Shown piece after piece: positions 1-6,598 of a stretch of 7,052 bases of DNA. A program made the position numbers and the translations under genes. The notes under the pieces are model-generated. The model was not told the origin of the DNA. It made no database searches and was given only the letters and a program-made list of their open reading frames with translations. Source of the DNA: Chloroflexota bacterium (lineage in GTDB: Bacteria > Chloroflexota > UBA6077 > JADZDV01); the NCBI GenBank assembly GCA_020850915.1, contig JADZDV010000075.1, positions 1 to 7,052 of the forward strand. Reading direction: 5' to 3'. Each line of letters starts with the position of its first letter. Within the stretch, counting starts at the first letter, position 1.

Positions 1-11
1 CTGGGTTTGGT

Positions 12-29
12 CCGGCCGGTCCCGGCCGG
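12..29. repeat. GC-rich inverted repeat downstream of the cluster
   Basis: CCGGCCG (12-18) is complementary to CGGCCGG (23-29) across a 4-base loop, giving a 7-bp all-GC stem about 58 bases beyond the stop codon of the last minus-strand gene. It could help end transcription or protect the 3' end of the mRNA. There is no run of T after the stem on either strand, so it is not a standard intrinsic terminator, and such stems arise easily in GC-rich DNA. The rest of 1-86 shows no gene. Confidence 0.3.
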
Positions 30-86
30 CGGGCCGCCTGCTCCCCTCGCACCGACGTGGCGCGGGACCGACGGACGATCGCTTGG

Positions 87-1529
87 CTACTTTCCGGTGA
101 GTGCGACGATCGGCTCGATCTCGACGACCAGCTCGGGATGGGGCGTGGCCTCGGAGATCGGGACGACAACGCACGCTGGGGGCGATTCCGGCCAGAACCC
201 GTGACAGACCGCCTCGACCGCCGGGAAGTCTCCCAGATCCTGGAGGAAGATGGTCAGCTTGGCCACGTCTTGCAGCCCGGCGCCCTGGGTCTGGATGATC
301 TGCTGGATGGCGTTGCAGCAGTACCAGGCCTGGGCGTACACCGGCTTCGTGGCATCGACACGACCGATCCCCAGGTACTCCGCCTGCCAGGGCGCCAGGT
401 CCGGAAACCCCAGGACGGGCGCACCATCAGCTTGCCAGTTGATACCGGCCCGGCCGGAAAGGAACAGGAGGTCGTGGCTGCTGGTGGCCATCGTGTAATG
501 CGTCGTGGGCTTCGTCAAGCTGGGGTCGAAGTTGATCGGACCCTTCTGGACGACTCCGCCAGGGACCGCCGGCGCCAGAGCGATCAGCTCGACCTCGACC
601 AGGACCTCCTCTCCGCCGCGCAGGTCGTCGTACCCGAAACCTGTGCAGGCGGGCGGGTCGGTAGGAAAGCAGAGCTTGTTGACCGGCAGCGCCTTGACGA
701 AGTCTCGGCGGAAGTCGCGCAGGAAGATGTTGTGCTGCAGGACGTTGTCCAGTGATGAGCCAAGGCCCTCCAGCAGCTCCCGGGTCTGCTGGTGGATGAG
801 GTAGGTCTGGGCCATGACCGCTTCTTCCTGGGGACCGACCACCGGCGCGAGGGCCCGCACCTTCTCAGCGGCTGGTCCGAGCTCCGCGAGCCTGGTGGCG
901 ACCTTGCCCGTCTCGCGGTTGAGCCCGATCAGGCCGGAGACGAACACCACCTCGCCCGCCTGACCCGCCACGGCAGCGCTGCCCGCCGGCTGCCCGATGG
1001 TCGAGTTGGCGATGCGTCGGGCGCCTGGCCCGCCGACCGTTCTCGGTACCGCCGCGGTGGCGTCTACGATGACGCGGATATCCGGGTTCATCCCATCGCC
1101 ATGGACGCCGATGACCGTGCGAGCCGGCGGGTTGGCTGGGAAGAAGAGCTGCCATGCCAGCTCGAAGGCTGACAGCGTCTGCAGATCGCGCAGGTAGACG
1201 GTGACTTTGACGAGATCGTCGATGCTCCCGCCCTGGTCCTCGAGCAGGACGCGGACGTTGTCGAGGATCACCCAGGCCTGCGCGGCGACCGGGCCGCGGA
1301 TGGTATCGTCCCAGAGATTGCCAAACAGGCCCAGGTCAAGCAGCGGTCTGGCTCGATCGCCGAGATCCTTCAGAGAACGGACCAGCCGGCCGCCTTGATG
1401 GTCCACGCCGGTCTGGCCGGCCAGGAACAGGAGGTTGCCGGCACGCGTGGCGGGGGAGGTGTAGGCTGGGAGCCTGGGAAAGCGGGACGAGGGGAGGATC
1501 TCCTTCCGCCCCGTGGACGTCGCGCTCAT
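87..1529 (-). CDS. Triple-domain RidA/YjgF/UK114-family protein
   Basis: This 480-residue protein consists of three consecutive RidA-like domains at about residues 12-162, 171-320 and 330-478. Each shows the family pattern: a strand ending LFLAGQ, VFVSGL or LFLSGR; an AQA/AQT helix; a GxxxxD(D/N/Q)(L/V) segment followed by a strand (VTVYLRD, HNIFLRD, LTIFLQD); a PPA motif; and a final hydrophobic strand. RidA proteins are usually homotrimers of about 130 residues with active sites between subunits, and they hydrolyse reactive enamine/imine intermediates. Three domains in one chain could form a pseudo-trimer (inference). The arginine that binds the substrate carboxylate (Arg105 in E. coli RidA) aligns with Arg137 in domain 1 but with Cys295 and Cys453 in domains 2 and 3. 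The Glu120 position is Ile154 in domain 1 and Glu312 and Glu470 in the others. Activity may therefore be altered or lost. The ATG lies 2 bases after the preceding RidA stop, with GGAGAG 6 bases upstream. No signal peptide is visible, so a cytoplasmic location is likely. Confidence 0.9.
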   Translation of the reverse strand: MSATSTGRKEILPSSRFPRLPAYTSPATRAGNLLFLAGQTGVDHQGGRLVRSLKDLGDRARPLLDLGLFGNLWDDTIRGPVAAQAWVILDNVRVLLEDQGGSIDDLVKVTVYLRDLQTLSAFELAWQLFFPANPPARTVIGVHGDGMNPDIRVIVDATAAVPRTVGGPGARRIANSTIGQPAGSAAVAGQAGEVVFVSGLIGLNRETGKVATRLAELGPAAEKVRALAPVVGPQEEAVMAQTYLIHQQTRELLEGLGSSLDNVLQHNIFLRDFRRDFVKALPVNKLCFPTDPPACTGFGYDDLRGGEEVLVEVELIALAPAVPGGVVQKGPINFDPSLTKPTTHYTMATSSHDLLFLSGRAGINWQADGAPVLGFPDLAPWQAEYLGIGRVDATKPVYAQAWYCCNAIQQIIQTQGAGLQDVAKLTIFLQDLGDFPAVEAVCHGFWPESPPACVVVPISEATPHPELVVEIEPIVALTGK

Positions 1530-1531
1530 GG

Positions 1532-1999
1532 CTAGCTCTCCGGCACGACGGCGACGATCTCAATCTCGATGAGGATGTCCGTCGAGAGGCCCAGCCGCGG
1601 GACTTCCAGGATCGTGCCTGGCGGGTAGTTGTCGCCGAAGAACATGTCTCGCACACGCTCGAGACCGGGGAACCACTCCATGTTCAGGATGTAGGTGGTC
1701 ACGTACAGGATGTTGTCCAGCGACGAGCCCTGCTCCTCGAGGATGCCCTTGATGTTCTTCAAGATGAAGTACGCCTGGGCGCACAGCGGCCCCTCGACGA
1801 AGTCGCGGTTCATGCTGCCAGACATGACCTGCTTGCGGTCTTCCTCTGGCAGGTCCATGTAGCCCTTGACGATCTTCTGGGTGGCGGGGTCGGCCGCGAT
1901 CTGGCCAGCCAGGAACAGTAGCGGCCCGGCCTTGCGCCCGAGCTTGTACCGCGCGGCTGGTTGGATGATTCTGGAGCTGATGTCCTGGACTTGCCACAT
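1532..1999 (-). CDS. Single-domain RidA/YjgF/UK114-family protein
   Basis: This 155-residue protein has one RidA-like domain: LLFLAGQ (27-33), the AQA helix (74-90), a SSLDNIL segment (92-98), a strand around YVTTYIL, YPPGT (125-129) and the closing strand DILIEIEIVAVVP. Family members form trimers that deaminate 2-aminoacrylate-type enamines or related imines. The position of E. coli Arg105 reads Gly128 here (PPGTILEV against PARSCVEV), while the Glu120 equivalent, Glu145, is kept. It therefore belongs with the Arg-lacking RidA subfamilies, whose reactions are largely unknown, and canonical deaminase activity is doubtful. It is longer than usual because about 20 extra residues lie between the AGQ strand and the AQA helix, a trait shared with the next gene. 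The ATG is preceded by GGAGGT with a 5-base spacer. The gene starts 19 bases after livF and ends 2 bases before the triple RidA gene, so co-translation is likely. Confidence 0.9.
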   Translation of the reverse strand: MWQVQDISSRIIQPAARYKLGRKAGPLLFLAGQIAADPATQKIVKGYMDLPEEDRKQVMSGSMNRDFVEGPLCAQAYFILKNIKGILEEQGSSLDNILYVTTYILNMEWFPGLERVRDMFFGDNYPPGTILEVPRLGLSTDILIEIEIVAVVPES

Positions 2000-2004
2000 G
2001 CTGC

Positions 2005-2010
2005 ACCTCC
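2005..2010 (-). promoter_or_regulatory. Ribosome binding site of the single-domain RidA gene
   Basis: A perfect GGAGGT on the minus strand lies 5 bases before the ATG at 1999. It fixes that start and shows that the RidA gene has its own strong translation signal although it lies in the transporter operon. Confidence 0.7.
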
Positions 2011-2018
2011 CGGTTGGG

Positions 2019-2753
2019 TCAGCCAGCCGCGCGCGCCGGCGGCTCCTGCCCTACACCAAAGTAGATTTGCCGAATCAGGTCCGACTCGCGGATCTCCGCC
2101 GCCGATCCGCTGAGGACCACCTGGCCTGACTGCATCACGTAGGCGCGCGTGGCGATGGTCAGGGCGATCGCGGCGTTCTGCTCGACCAGCAGGATGGTGA
2201 TACCCGCGCGGTTGATCTCCGCCAGCGTCTCGAACAACGTCGATACCACAATCGGCGCCAGGCCAAGCGACGGCTCGTCGAGCAGCAGCAGTCTTGGCCT
2301 GGCCATCAGGGCCCGGCCAACCGCCAGCATCTGCTGCTCCCCGCCTGATAGCGTTCCACCGGCCTGCTGCCGTCGCTCCCGCAGGCGCGGGAAGAGCTCG
2401 AACACCTCCTCCATGGTCTGGCGGACGCCACCCGTATCGCCTCGGGTGTAGGCGCCCATCTCGAGGTTCTCGGCGACTGTCAAGGCCGAGAAGATGCGCC
2501 GTCCCTCCGGCACCTGGACCACTCCGCGGCGAACGATGCCCTCCGGCCGCAGGCGGTGGATCGGCTGGCCGTCCAGCGCGACGGCGCCCCGCGTGGGCCG
2601 GAGCAGCCCGGAGATCGCGTTCAGCGTCGTCGTCTTGCCGACGCCATTGCTGCCTAGCAGGGCGACCACCTCGCCCACTCCCACCTCCAGGCTGGCGCCG
2701 ACCAGGGCCGCTATCTGGCCGTAGGAGACGTGCAGGTCATCGACGCGCAGCAC
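2019..2753 (-). CDS. livF: LivF-type ABC transporter ATP-binding protein
   Basis: This is one of the two cytoplasmic ATPases that drive a HAAT-family importer. With the GTG start at 2753 the protein has 244 residues, usual for LivF. Visible motifs are Walker A GSNGVGKTT (34-42), Q-loop Gln80 in VQVPEGRRIF (a LivF hallmark), signature LSGGEQ (135-140), Walker B LLLLDEP (155-161) with catalytic Glu160, and VEQNA (190-194), where Gln192 replaces the H-loop histidine. That Gln is normal for LivF. The start is a judgement: GTG at 2753 has GGAG 8 bases upstream and gives MLRVDDLHVSYG, the usual LivF beginning. A TTG at 2771 would add six residues. The gene overlaps the end of livG by 17 bases, which suggests translational coupling and a matched supply of the two ATPases. 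E. coli LivF is the family reference; substrate specificity comes from the binding protein and permeases. Confidence 0.93.
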   Translation of the reverse strand: MLRVDDLHVSYGQIAALVGASLEVGVGEVVALLGSNGVGKTTTLNAISGLLRPTRGAVALDGQPIHRLRPEGIVRRGVVQVPEGRRIFSALTVAENLEMGAYTRGDTGGVRQTMEEVFELFPRLRERRQQAGGTLSGGEQQMLAVGRALMARPRLLLLDEPSLGLAPIVVSTLFETLAEINRAGITILLVEQNAAIALTIATRAYVMQSGQVVLSGSAAEIRESDLIRQIYFGVGQEPPARAAG

Positions 2754-3516
2754 CGGTCTCGCTCCGTCCAATGTAGGCGTCGATGACCCTGGGATCCTCC
2801 TGGACCACCTCAGGCACGTCGTCGGCGATCTTGGTCCCGTGGTCCAGGACGACGACGCGCTGGCAGACGCCCATGATGACCCGCAGGTTGTGCTCGATCA
2901 CCGCCACGGTGTAGCCCTCGCGACGCAGGTTGCCGATCAGGAGCATCACTTCGTGGGCCTCCTGGGGGTTCATGCCAGCCGTTGGCTCGTCCAGGAGCAA
3001 CAGGGCCGGATCCGTCGCCAGGGCGCGGGCGATCTCGAGCCGGCGCAGGTCCGGGAAGGCCAGCGAGGCGGCCGGCAGGTCGCTGCGTGCGCCGAGGCCG
3101 GCCAACGCCAGGCACCGCCTGGCCACCCGCGCGTCGTCGCTCTCGTTGGCCAGAACGCTTACCCAGCGAGCCAGATGCGCGCGCCAGCCCCCGGCTCGGC
3201 GCCCGTAGCGCGCAACCAGGACGTTCTCCAGGACGCTGAGGTTGGCGAACGGCAGACTGTGCTGGAAGGTCCGGGCAATGCCCCGCCGCGCCGTCGCGTA
3301 GAGCGCCAGGCCGCTCAGGTCCTCGCCCTTGAAGCGCACCCGCCCCGCGCTCGGCGGGTCGACGCCAGTGATGACGTTGAACAGCGTGCTCTTGCCGGCA
3401 CCGTTCGGGCCAATGATGCCCACAATTGTGCCTGGCTCCACCACGATATCCACGTCGTCCAGCGCTACGACGCCCTGGTAGCGCTTGGTGACGTGCTCGA
3501 TCTCTAGCAGAGCCAT
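2737..3516 (-). CDS. livG: LivG-type ABC transporter ATP-binding protein with a degenerate signature motif
   Basis: This 259-residue partner ATPase of the Liv-type importer shows Walker A GPNGAGKST (36-44), Q-loop Gln85 in ARTFQHSLPF, Walker B LLLLDEP (172-178) with Glu177, the LivG landmark DEPTAGMNP (176-184), and H-loop His209 in VIEHN. The C-terminal helix DPRVIDAYIG is typical of LivG. The oddity is the ABC signature: where LivG normally has LSYGQ followed by QRRLEIARAL, this protein reads LAFPD followed by LRRLEIARAL (from 152), so the Ser, Gly and Gln that contact ATP are replaced. The flanking residues are intact and the frame is continuous, so this is divergence rather than a frameshift. 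The ATG at 3516 gives the standard MALLEIEHVTKRYQG opening; a longer in-frame reading back to 3606 adds 30 residues of low-complexity Arg/Ala sequence that overlaps livM and is not convincing. The gene starts 4 bases after livM, with GGAGGT inside the livM end serving as ribosome binding site. Confidence 0.93.
   Translation of the reverse strand: MALLEIEHVTKRYQGVVALDDVDIVVEPGTIVGIIGPNGAGKSTLFNVITGVDPPSAGRVRFKGEDLSGLALYATARRGIARTFQHSLPFANLSVLENVLVARYGRRAGGWRAHLARWVSVLANESDDARVARRCLALAGLGARSDLPAASLAFPDLRRLEIARALATDPALLLLDEPTAGMNPQEAHEVMLLIGNLRREGYTVAVIEHNLRVIMGVCQRVVVLDHGTKIADDVPEVVQEDPRVIDAYIGRSETGAARR
2762..2765 (-). promoter_or_regulatory. Ribosome binding site that decides the livF start
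   Basis: GGAG on the minus strand sits 8 bases before the GTG at 2753, inside the last codons of livG. The competing TTG at 2771 has no purine-rich motif at a suitable distance. This supports the GTG start, although the TTG cannot be excluded. Confidence 0.45.
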
Positions 3517-3520
3517 CGCC

Positions 3521-4510
3521 CTACGACACCTCCGCCGAGATGCGCCCGCGAGCGCGCTCTGCTCGCCACGAGCCCCAGCGCGAGCGCAGGCTGGCGTATC
3601 TTCCACCGATGCTCATCAGTCCTTGCGGCAGGAAGACCACGAGCAGGATGAGGCCGAGCCCAAAGAAGAGCGGCTGTGCGCGGCCGAAGGCACGCAACTG
3701 CTCGCTGGCGAGCGTGATGAGGACCGCGGCAAGGGATCCACCCAGGACATTGCCGAACCCGCCCAGGATGGCCATCGTCAGGAACATGACGGACGGGAAG
3801 AAGGTGAAATCATCCGGACTGACGAAGCGGTGGAGGTGCGCGTGCAGGCTCCCCGCGGCACCCGCGAAGACGGCGCTGATCGAGAAGGAGATCGTCTTCA
3901 GCCGGTAGGTGTCGATCCCCAGTGACATCGCAGCGAGCTCCTGGCCGGCGATCGCCCGGAACACGCGCCCGGTGGGAGAGAGCGCCAGGGCGGCGACGAC
4001 CAGCAGCCCCACGCCGAGCACCGCCAGGACCACGTAGTAATACAGGGCCGGGTTGGCAAAGGAGACCGGCCCAAGGGAGGCGCTGGGAATGCGCGTCATA
4101 CCTGAGACGCCGCCGGTGATCCCCTCGAGGTTCTTGAAGAGCTGATAGGCGATCAGTCCGAACGCCAGGGTCGCCATGGCCAGGTAGAAGCCCCGCAGTC
4201 GCAGGGCTGGGAAGCCGACGAGCAGACCGGCGAGTCCGCCAAGCAGCCCGGCCGCCGCCAGCGCCACGGGGAAGGGCACGTCTTGCTTGGTAAGCAGCGC
4301 TGAGCAGTAGGCGCCCATGCCGTAGAAGGCGGCATGCCCCAGCGACAACTGGCCGGTGTAGCCGATGAACAGCGTCAGGCCGGCCACGACGATGACGTTG
4401 ATGCCGGCGAGCGTCAGGATATACGTCAGGTAGACGTCGCCGAGCATCGGCACGCCGAGCAGCAGGAGGGCGCAGGTGACCAGGATGAGCGCGCGTCGAC
4501 GCCTCCGCAT
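3521..4510 (-). CDS. livM: LivM-type ABC transporter permease
   Basis: This 329-residue inner-membrane permease pairs with the LivH-type protein to form the import channel. After a short Arg-rich cytoplasmic start (residues 2-6) it is strongly hydrophobic, with membrane segments near residues 7-24, 28-49, 82-103, 107-125, 156-177, 207-222, 240-268 and 281-299. Family marks are GYTGQLSLGHAAFYGMGAY (50-68), FPALRLRGFYLAMATLAFG (100-118), TGGVSGM (132-138; commonly TGGTDGL), the cytoplasmic EAA-like loop with ELAAMSLGID (191-200) that docks on an ATPase, GGFGNVLGG (250-258) and the closing FFGLGLILLVVFLPQGL. The EAA-like loop reads AGQELAAMSLG where many homologues have RENELAAEALG, a moderate variation. 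The ATG lies 4 bases after the livH stop and the gene ends 4 bases before livG. An AAGGTG at the end of livH is the probable ribosome binding site. Confidence 0.94.
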   Translation of the reverse strand: MRRRRRALILVTCALLLLGVPMLGDVYLTYILTLAGINVIVVAGLTLFIGYTGQLSLGHAAFYGMGAYCSALLTKQDVPFPVALAAAGLLGGLAGLLVGFPALRLRGFYLAMATLAFGLIAYQLFKNLEGITGGVSGMTRIPSASLGPVSFANPALYYYVVLAVLGVGLLVVAALALSPTGRVFRAIAGQELAAMSLGIDTYRLKTISFSISAVFAGAAGSLHAHLHRFVSPDDFTFFPSVMFLTMAILGGFGNVLGGSLAAVLITLASEQLRAFGRAQPLFFGLGLILLVVFLPQGLMSIGGRYASLRSRWGSWRAERARGRISAEVS

Positions 4511-4514
4511 CGGG

Positions 4515-5384
4515 CTACACCTTGCCCCAGCCCGCTTTGCCGAGCAGCCCGGCTGGACGGATCAGCAGCATGAGGATGAGCAGGCTCAGGGTGATCGCGT
4601 CCTTGTACAGCGACGAGAGATACCCGCCGGTGACCTGCTCCACGAGGCCCAGCAGCAACCCGCCGAGAACGGCGCCGGGCAGACTTCCGACGCCGCCCAC
4701 CACCGCGGCCGTGAAGCCCTTGATCCCCATCACGAGCCCCATGTCAAACTGGACAAAGACCAGCGGGGCGAACAGCACACCGGCCGCCGCGCCCAGCGCC
4801 GTGCTCAGCGCGAACACCCACATGTACATGCCGTGCACGGGAATGCCCATCAGCGCCGCGGCCTGAGGGTCCAGCGCCGTGGCACGCATCGCCTTGCCGA
4901 GCTTCGTTCGCGTCAGGAGCAACTGAAAGCCGTACATCAAGGCCAGGGAGACCGCGACGATGCCCAGGTGCTCGGGCACCAGCACCAGCGCCCCGAAGCG
5001 GACTGGCTCGGCGCTCAGGAAGGAGGGGAACGGGTAGGCGTTGGGACCGAAGACGATGTTAGCGGCCTGGCGTAGAAAGATCGACAGCCCAATCGTGGCG
5101 ATCAAGAGGTTGAGCGGCGGGGTGTCGTAGAGCGGCCGGCAGACCAGTCGCTCAACGCCGGCCCCGAGCAGGGCCATGATCGCCAGAGTCGCCAGCAGCG
5201 CCACCCAGAACGGCAGGACGCCAAGCAGGCCCAGGGCGACGAATGCTCCGAGCATGAAGCTCTCGCCGTGGGCGAAGTTGAGCAGGTTCATCGCGCGGTA
5301 CTGCATCGAGAACCCCAGGGCGACCAGCGCATAGGTGCTGCCCACGGTCGTTCCTGACAGAAGCTGCTGGAGCAAGGTCTCCAT
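4515..5384 (-). CDS. livH: LivH-type ABC transporter permease
   Basis: This 289-residue permease is the second half of the channel. It is very hydrophobic throughout, with membrane segments near residues 12-28, 42-75, 92-110, 138-156, 187-210, 224-248 and 262-277. Landmarks are GTTVGSTYALVALGFSMQY (11-29), the NFAHGE motif (36-41) typical of LivH, the cytoplasmic EAA-like loop GKAMRATALDPQAAALMGI (163-181), a glycine-rich stretch GGVGSLPGAVLGGLLLG (230-246), and the ending LLIRPAGLLG. The ATG at 5384 has GAGG 6 bases upstream and gives the usual MxxLLQQLLSG opening. A longer reading back to 5624 would add 80 Arg/Ser/Pro-rich residues lying inside the binding-protein gene in another frame and is rejected. 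The gene begins 22 bases after the binding-protein stop. Nothing in this gene shows which substrate is carried. Confidence 0.95.
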   Translation of the reverse strand: METLLQQLLSGTTVGSTYALVALGFSMQYRAMNLLNFAHGESFMLGAFVALGLLGVLPFWVALLATLAIMALLGAGVERLVCRPLYDTPPLNLLIATIGLSIFLRQAANIVFGPNAYPFPSFLSAEPVRFGALVLVPEHLGIVAVSLALMYGFQLLLTRTKLGKAMRATALDPQAAALMGIPVHGMYMWVFALSTALGAAAGVLFAPLVFVQFDMGLVMGIKGFTAAVVGGVGSLPGAVLGGLLLGLVEQVTGGYLSSLYKDAITLSLLILMLLIRPAGLLGKAGWGKV

Positions 5385-5406
5385 CTCGGTCCTCGGTCCC
5401 TCCGCG

Positions 5407-6561
5407 TTACTGGGTGGGCGCCTGCCCCACGACCTTGAAGGTGTGCTTCTCGATCTGTACCGCGAGGGCCGAGCGCACCGCCTGGCCATTCTGGTCGTAC
5501 GAGATCGGGCCGCCGACGCCGTCGTACTTGATGGTGCGGAAGGCCTCCTGGAGCTTGGCAGCGTCCGTCCCGCCGGCCTTCTTGATCGCCTCGGCCACCA
5601 CGGACAAGCCGTCATAGGCGTCAAGCGCGGTCACGTCCGGGTCGGATCCGTACTTGGCCTTGAACTTCTTGACGTACTCCTGCAGCTTGGGGTCCGGATT
5701 GGTCCAGACGAACTGAGTCACGGCCATCATGCCCTCGCCGACTCCGGACGGCAGCAGCTCGAGGAAAGCCGGGTAGACCAGACCCTGGTTGGAGATCACT
5801 TTCAGGTTCAGGCCGAGCTGCTGGATCGTCTTCAGGGCCAGCGCGCCCTCCTGGTAGTGGGCCCACATGATGACGCCGTCCGGTTTGGCATCGCGGATGC
5901 GCAGGAGCTGAGCTGAGAGGTCCGTGTCGCCAACGTTGAACGCCTCGAGGTTGAGCACTTCAATGCCCTGCTTCTTGAGGGTGTCGCTGGCGATCTCGAC
6001 CGGCGGCTTGCCGTAGTCGGTATTCTCGTACAGCGCCGCGACGCGCTTCCAGCCGAGGTTCTTGGCGATGTAGTTGCCCATCGCCACGGCGGTGACATTG
6101 TCCGGCAGGCTCTGGCGCCAGACCCACTTGTACCCCTGGTTCGTCACCTTTGGAGATGCTGAGCTCGGGACGTAGAGCGGGATCTTGTTGTTCTCCGTGA
6201 TCTCCATCATGGCCAGCGTCTCCAGGCTCGAGGCCGAGCCGATCACCAGGGGCACTTTGTCCTGGAAGACCAGCTTCTGGGTCAGGCTGGCCGCGGTCGT
6301 CGGCGTGGACTGCGAGTCGTAGATGACCAGGTCGATCTTACGCCCGTTCGGGCCGCCGGCCGCGTTGATCTCCTCCTGGGCCAGCTTGAGGCCGTTGACC
6401 AGGCTGAGGCCGTAGGCGCTGGTGCCGCCGCTCTGAGGGGCGACGACGCCGATTTGTATGTTCCCGCCACCCGCGGTGGGAACAAGGCTTCCACACCCGC
6501 TCAGGATGAGCGCCACGAGAACGATGATCCCGAGCGCCCGACTCGACAGACATCGGACCAT
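5407..6561 (-). CDS. Liv-type ABC transporter substrate-binding lipoprotein
   Basis: This 384-residue extracytoplasmic receptor captures the substrate for the LivHMGF importer. It starts with a lipoprotein signal peptide: Arg3 and Arg8, a hydrophobic core at 9-20, and lipobox LSGC with Cys23 as the predicted lipidation site, followed by a Gly/Thr linker. The mature part is a periplasmic-binding-protein type I fold (Leu/Ile/Val-binding, ANF-receptor-like): IQIGVVAPQSGGTSAYG (35-51), NGLKLAQEEINAAGG (56-70), IGSASS (107-112), where LivJ/LivK keep their ligand-binding serines, IPLYVPSSASP (127-137), the hinge and lobe 2 with ALYENTDYG (176-184), and ALDAYDGL near the end. The ligand cannot be named from these residues; related proteins bind branched-chain amino acids, amides, urea or aromatic acids. 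The ATG at 6561 has a perfect GGAGGT 7 bases upstream and opens directly into the signal peptide. The reading frame stays open upstream to about 6849 without protein-like content. Lipid anchoring fits a monoderm cell. Confidence 0.93.
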   Translation of the reverse strand: MVRCLSSRALGIIVLVALILSGCGSLVPTAGGGNIQIGVVAPQSGGTSAYGLSLVNGLKLAQEEINAAGGPNGRKIDLVIYDSQSTPTTAASLTQKLVFQDKVPLVIGSASSLETLAMMEITENNKIPLYVPSSASPKVTNQGYKWVWRQSLPDNVTAVAMGNYIAKNLGWKRVAALYENTDYGKPPVEIASDTLKKQGIEVLNLEAFNVGDTDLSAQLLRIRDAKPDGVIMWAHYQEGALALKTIQQLGLNLKVISNQGLVYPAFLELLPSGVGEGMMAVTQFVWTNPDPKLQEYVKKFKAKYGSDPDVTALDAYDGLSVVAEAIKKAGGTDAAKLQEAFRTIKYDGVGGPISYDQNGQAVRSALAVQIEKHTFKVVGQAPTQ

Positions 6562-6568
6562 GAATAGC

Positions 6569-6574
6569 ACCTCC
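6569..6574 (-). promoter_or_regulatory. Ribosome binding site of the substrate-binding protein gene
   Basis: GGAGGT on the minus strand lies 7 bases before the ATG at 6561. This strong site selects that ATG over upstream in-frame alternatives and fits the high expression usually needed for a binding protein. Confidence 0.75.
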
Positions 6575-6581
6575 ACGGAAG

Positions 6582-6598
6582 CGCCCCTCTCGGGGGCG
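6582..6598 (-). promoter_or_regulatory. GC-rich hairpin just upstream of the ribosome binding site
   Basis: CGCCCC and GGGGCG form a 6-bp all-GC stem with a 5-base loop (CGAGA on the transcribed strand). It ends 7 bases before the GGAGGT of the first gene. In the mRNA it could influence ribosome access, stabilise the 5' region or attenuate transcription. No alternative pairing partner or T tract is evident, so any regulatory role is inference. Confidence 0.35.

Noticed and set aside
12..29. Intrinsic terminator of the operon
   Set aside because: The stem is convincing, but no T tract follows on the minus strand; it is kept only as an inverted repeat.
57..755. Long plus-strand open frame of 232 codons opposite the triple RidA gene
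   Set aside because: It is fully antisense to a well-supported RidA coding region, is rich in Arg/Asp/Gln/Gly as expected for a GC-rich complement, and shows no domain.
3049..3063. Frameshift as the explanation for the odd LivG signature
   Set aside because: Residues on both sides (ARSDLPAASL and RRLEIARAL) are in the same frame with correct spacing, so compensating indels are less likely than substitution.
2839..3507. Plus-strand open frame of 222 codons opposite livG
   Set aside because: Antisense shadow of livG, whose Walker motifs are unambiguous; the composition is typical of a reversed GC-rich gene.
3517..3606. 30-residue N-terminal extension of LivG
   Set aside because: It overlaps the end of livM, is Arg/Ala-rich, and would place the start far from the ribosome binding site; the ATG at 3516 gives the family-typical N-terminus.
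5335..5916. Plus-strand open frame of 193 codons opposite the binding-protein gene and the livH start
   Set aside because: Antisense shadow with no recognisable motif; it spans the junction of two well-supported genes.
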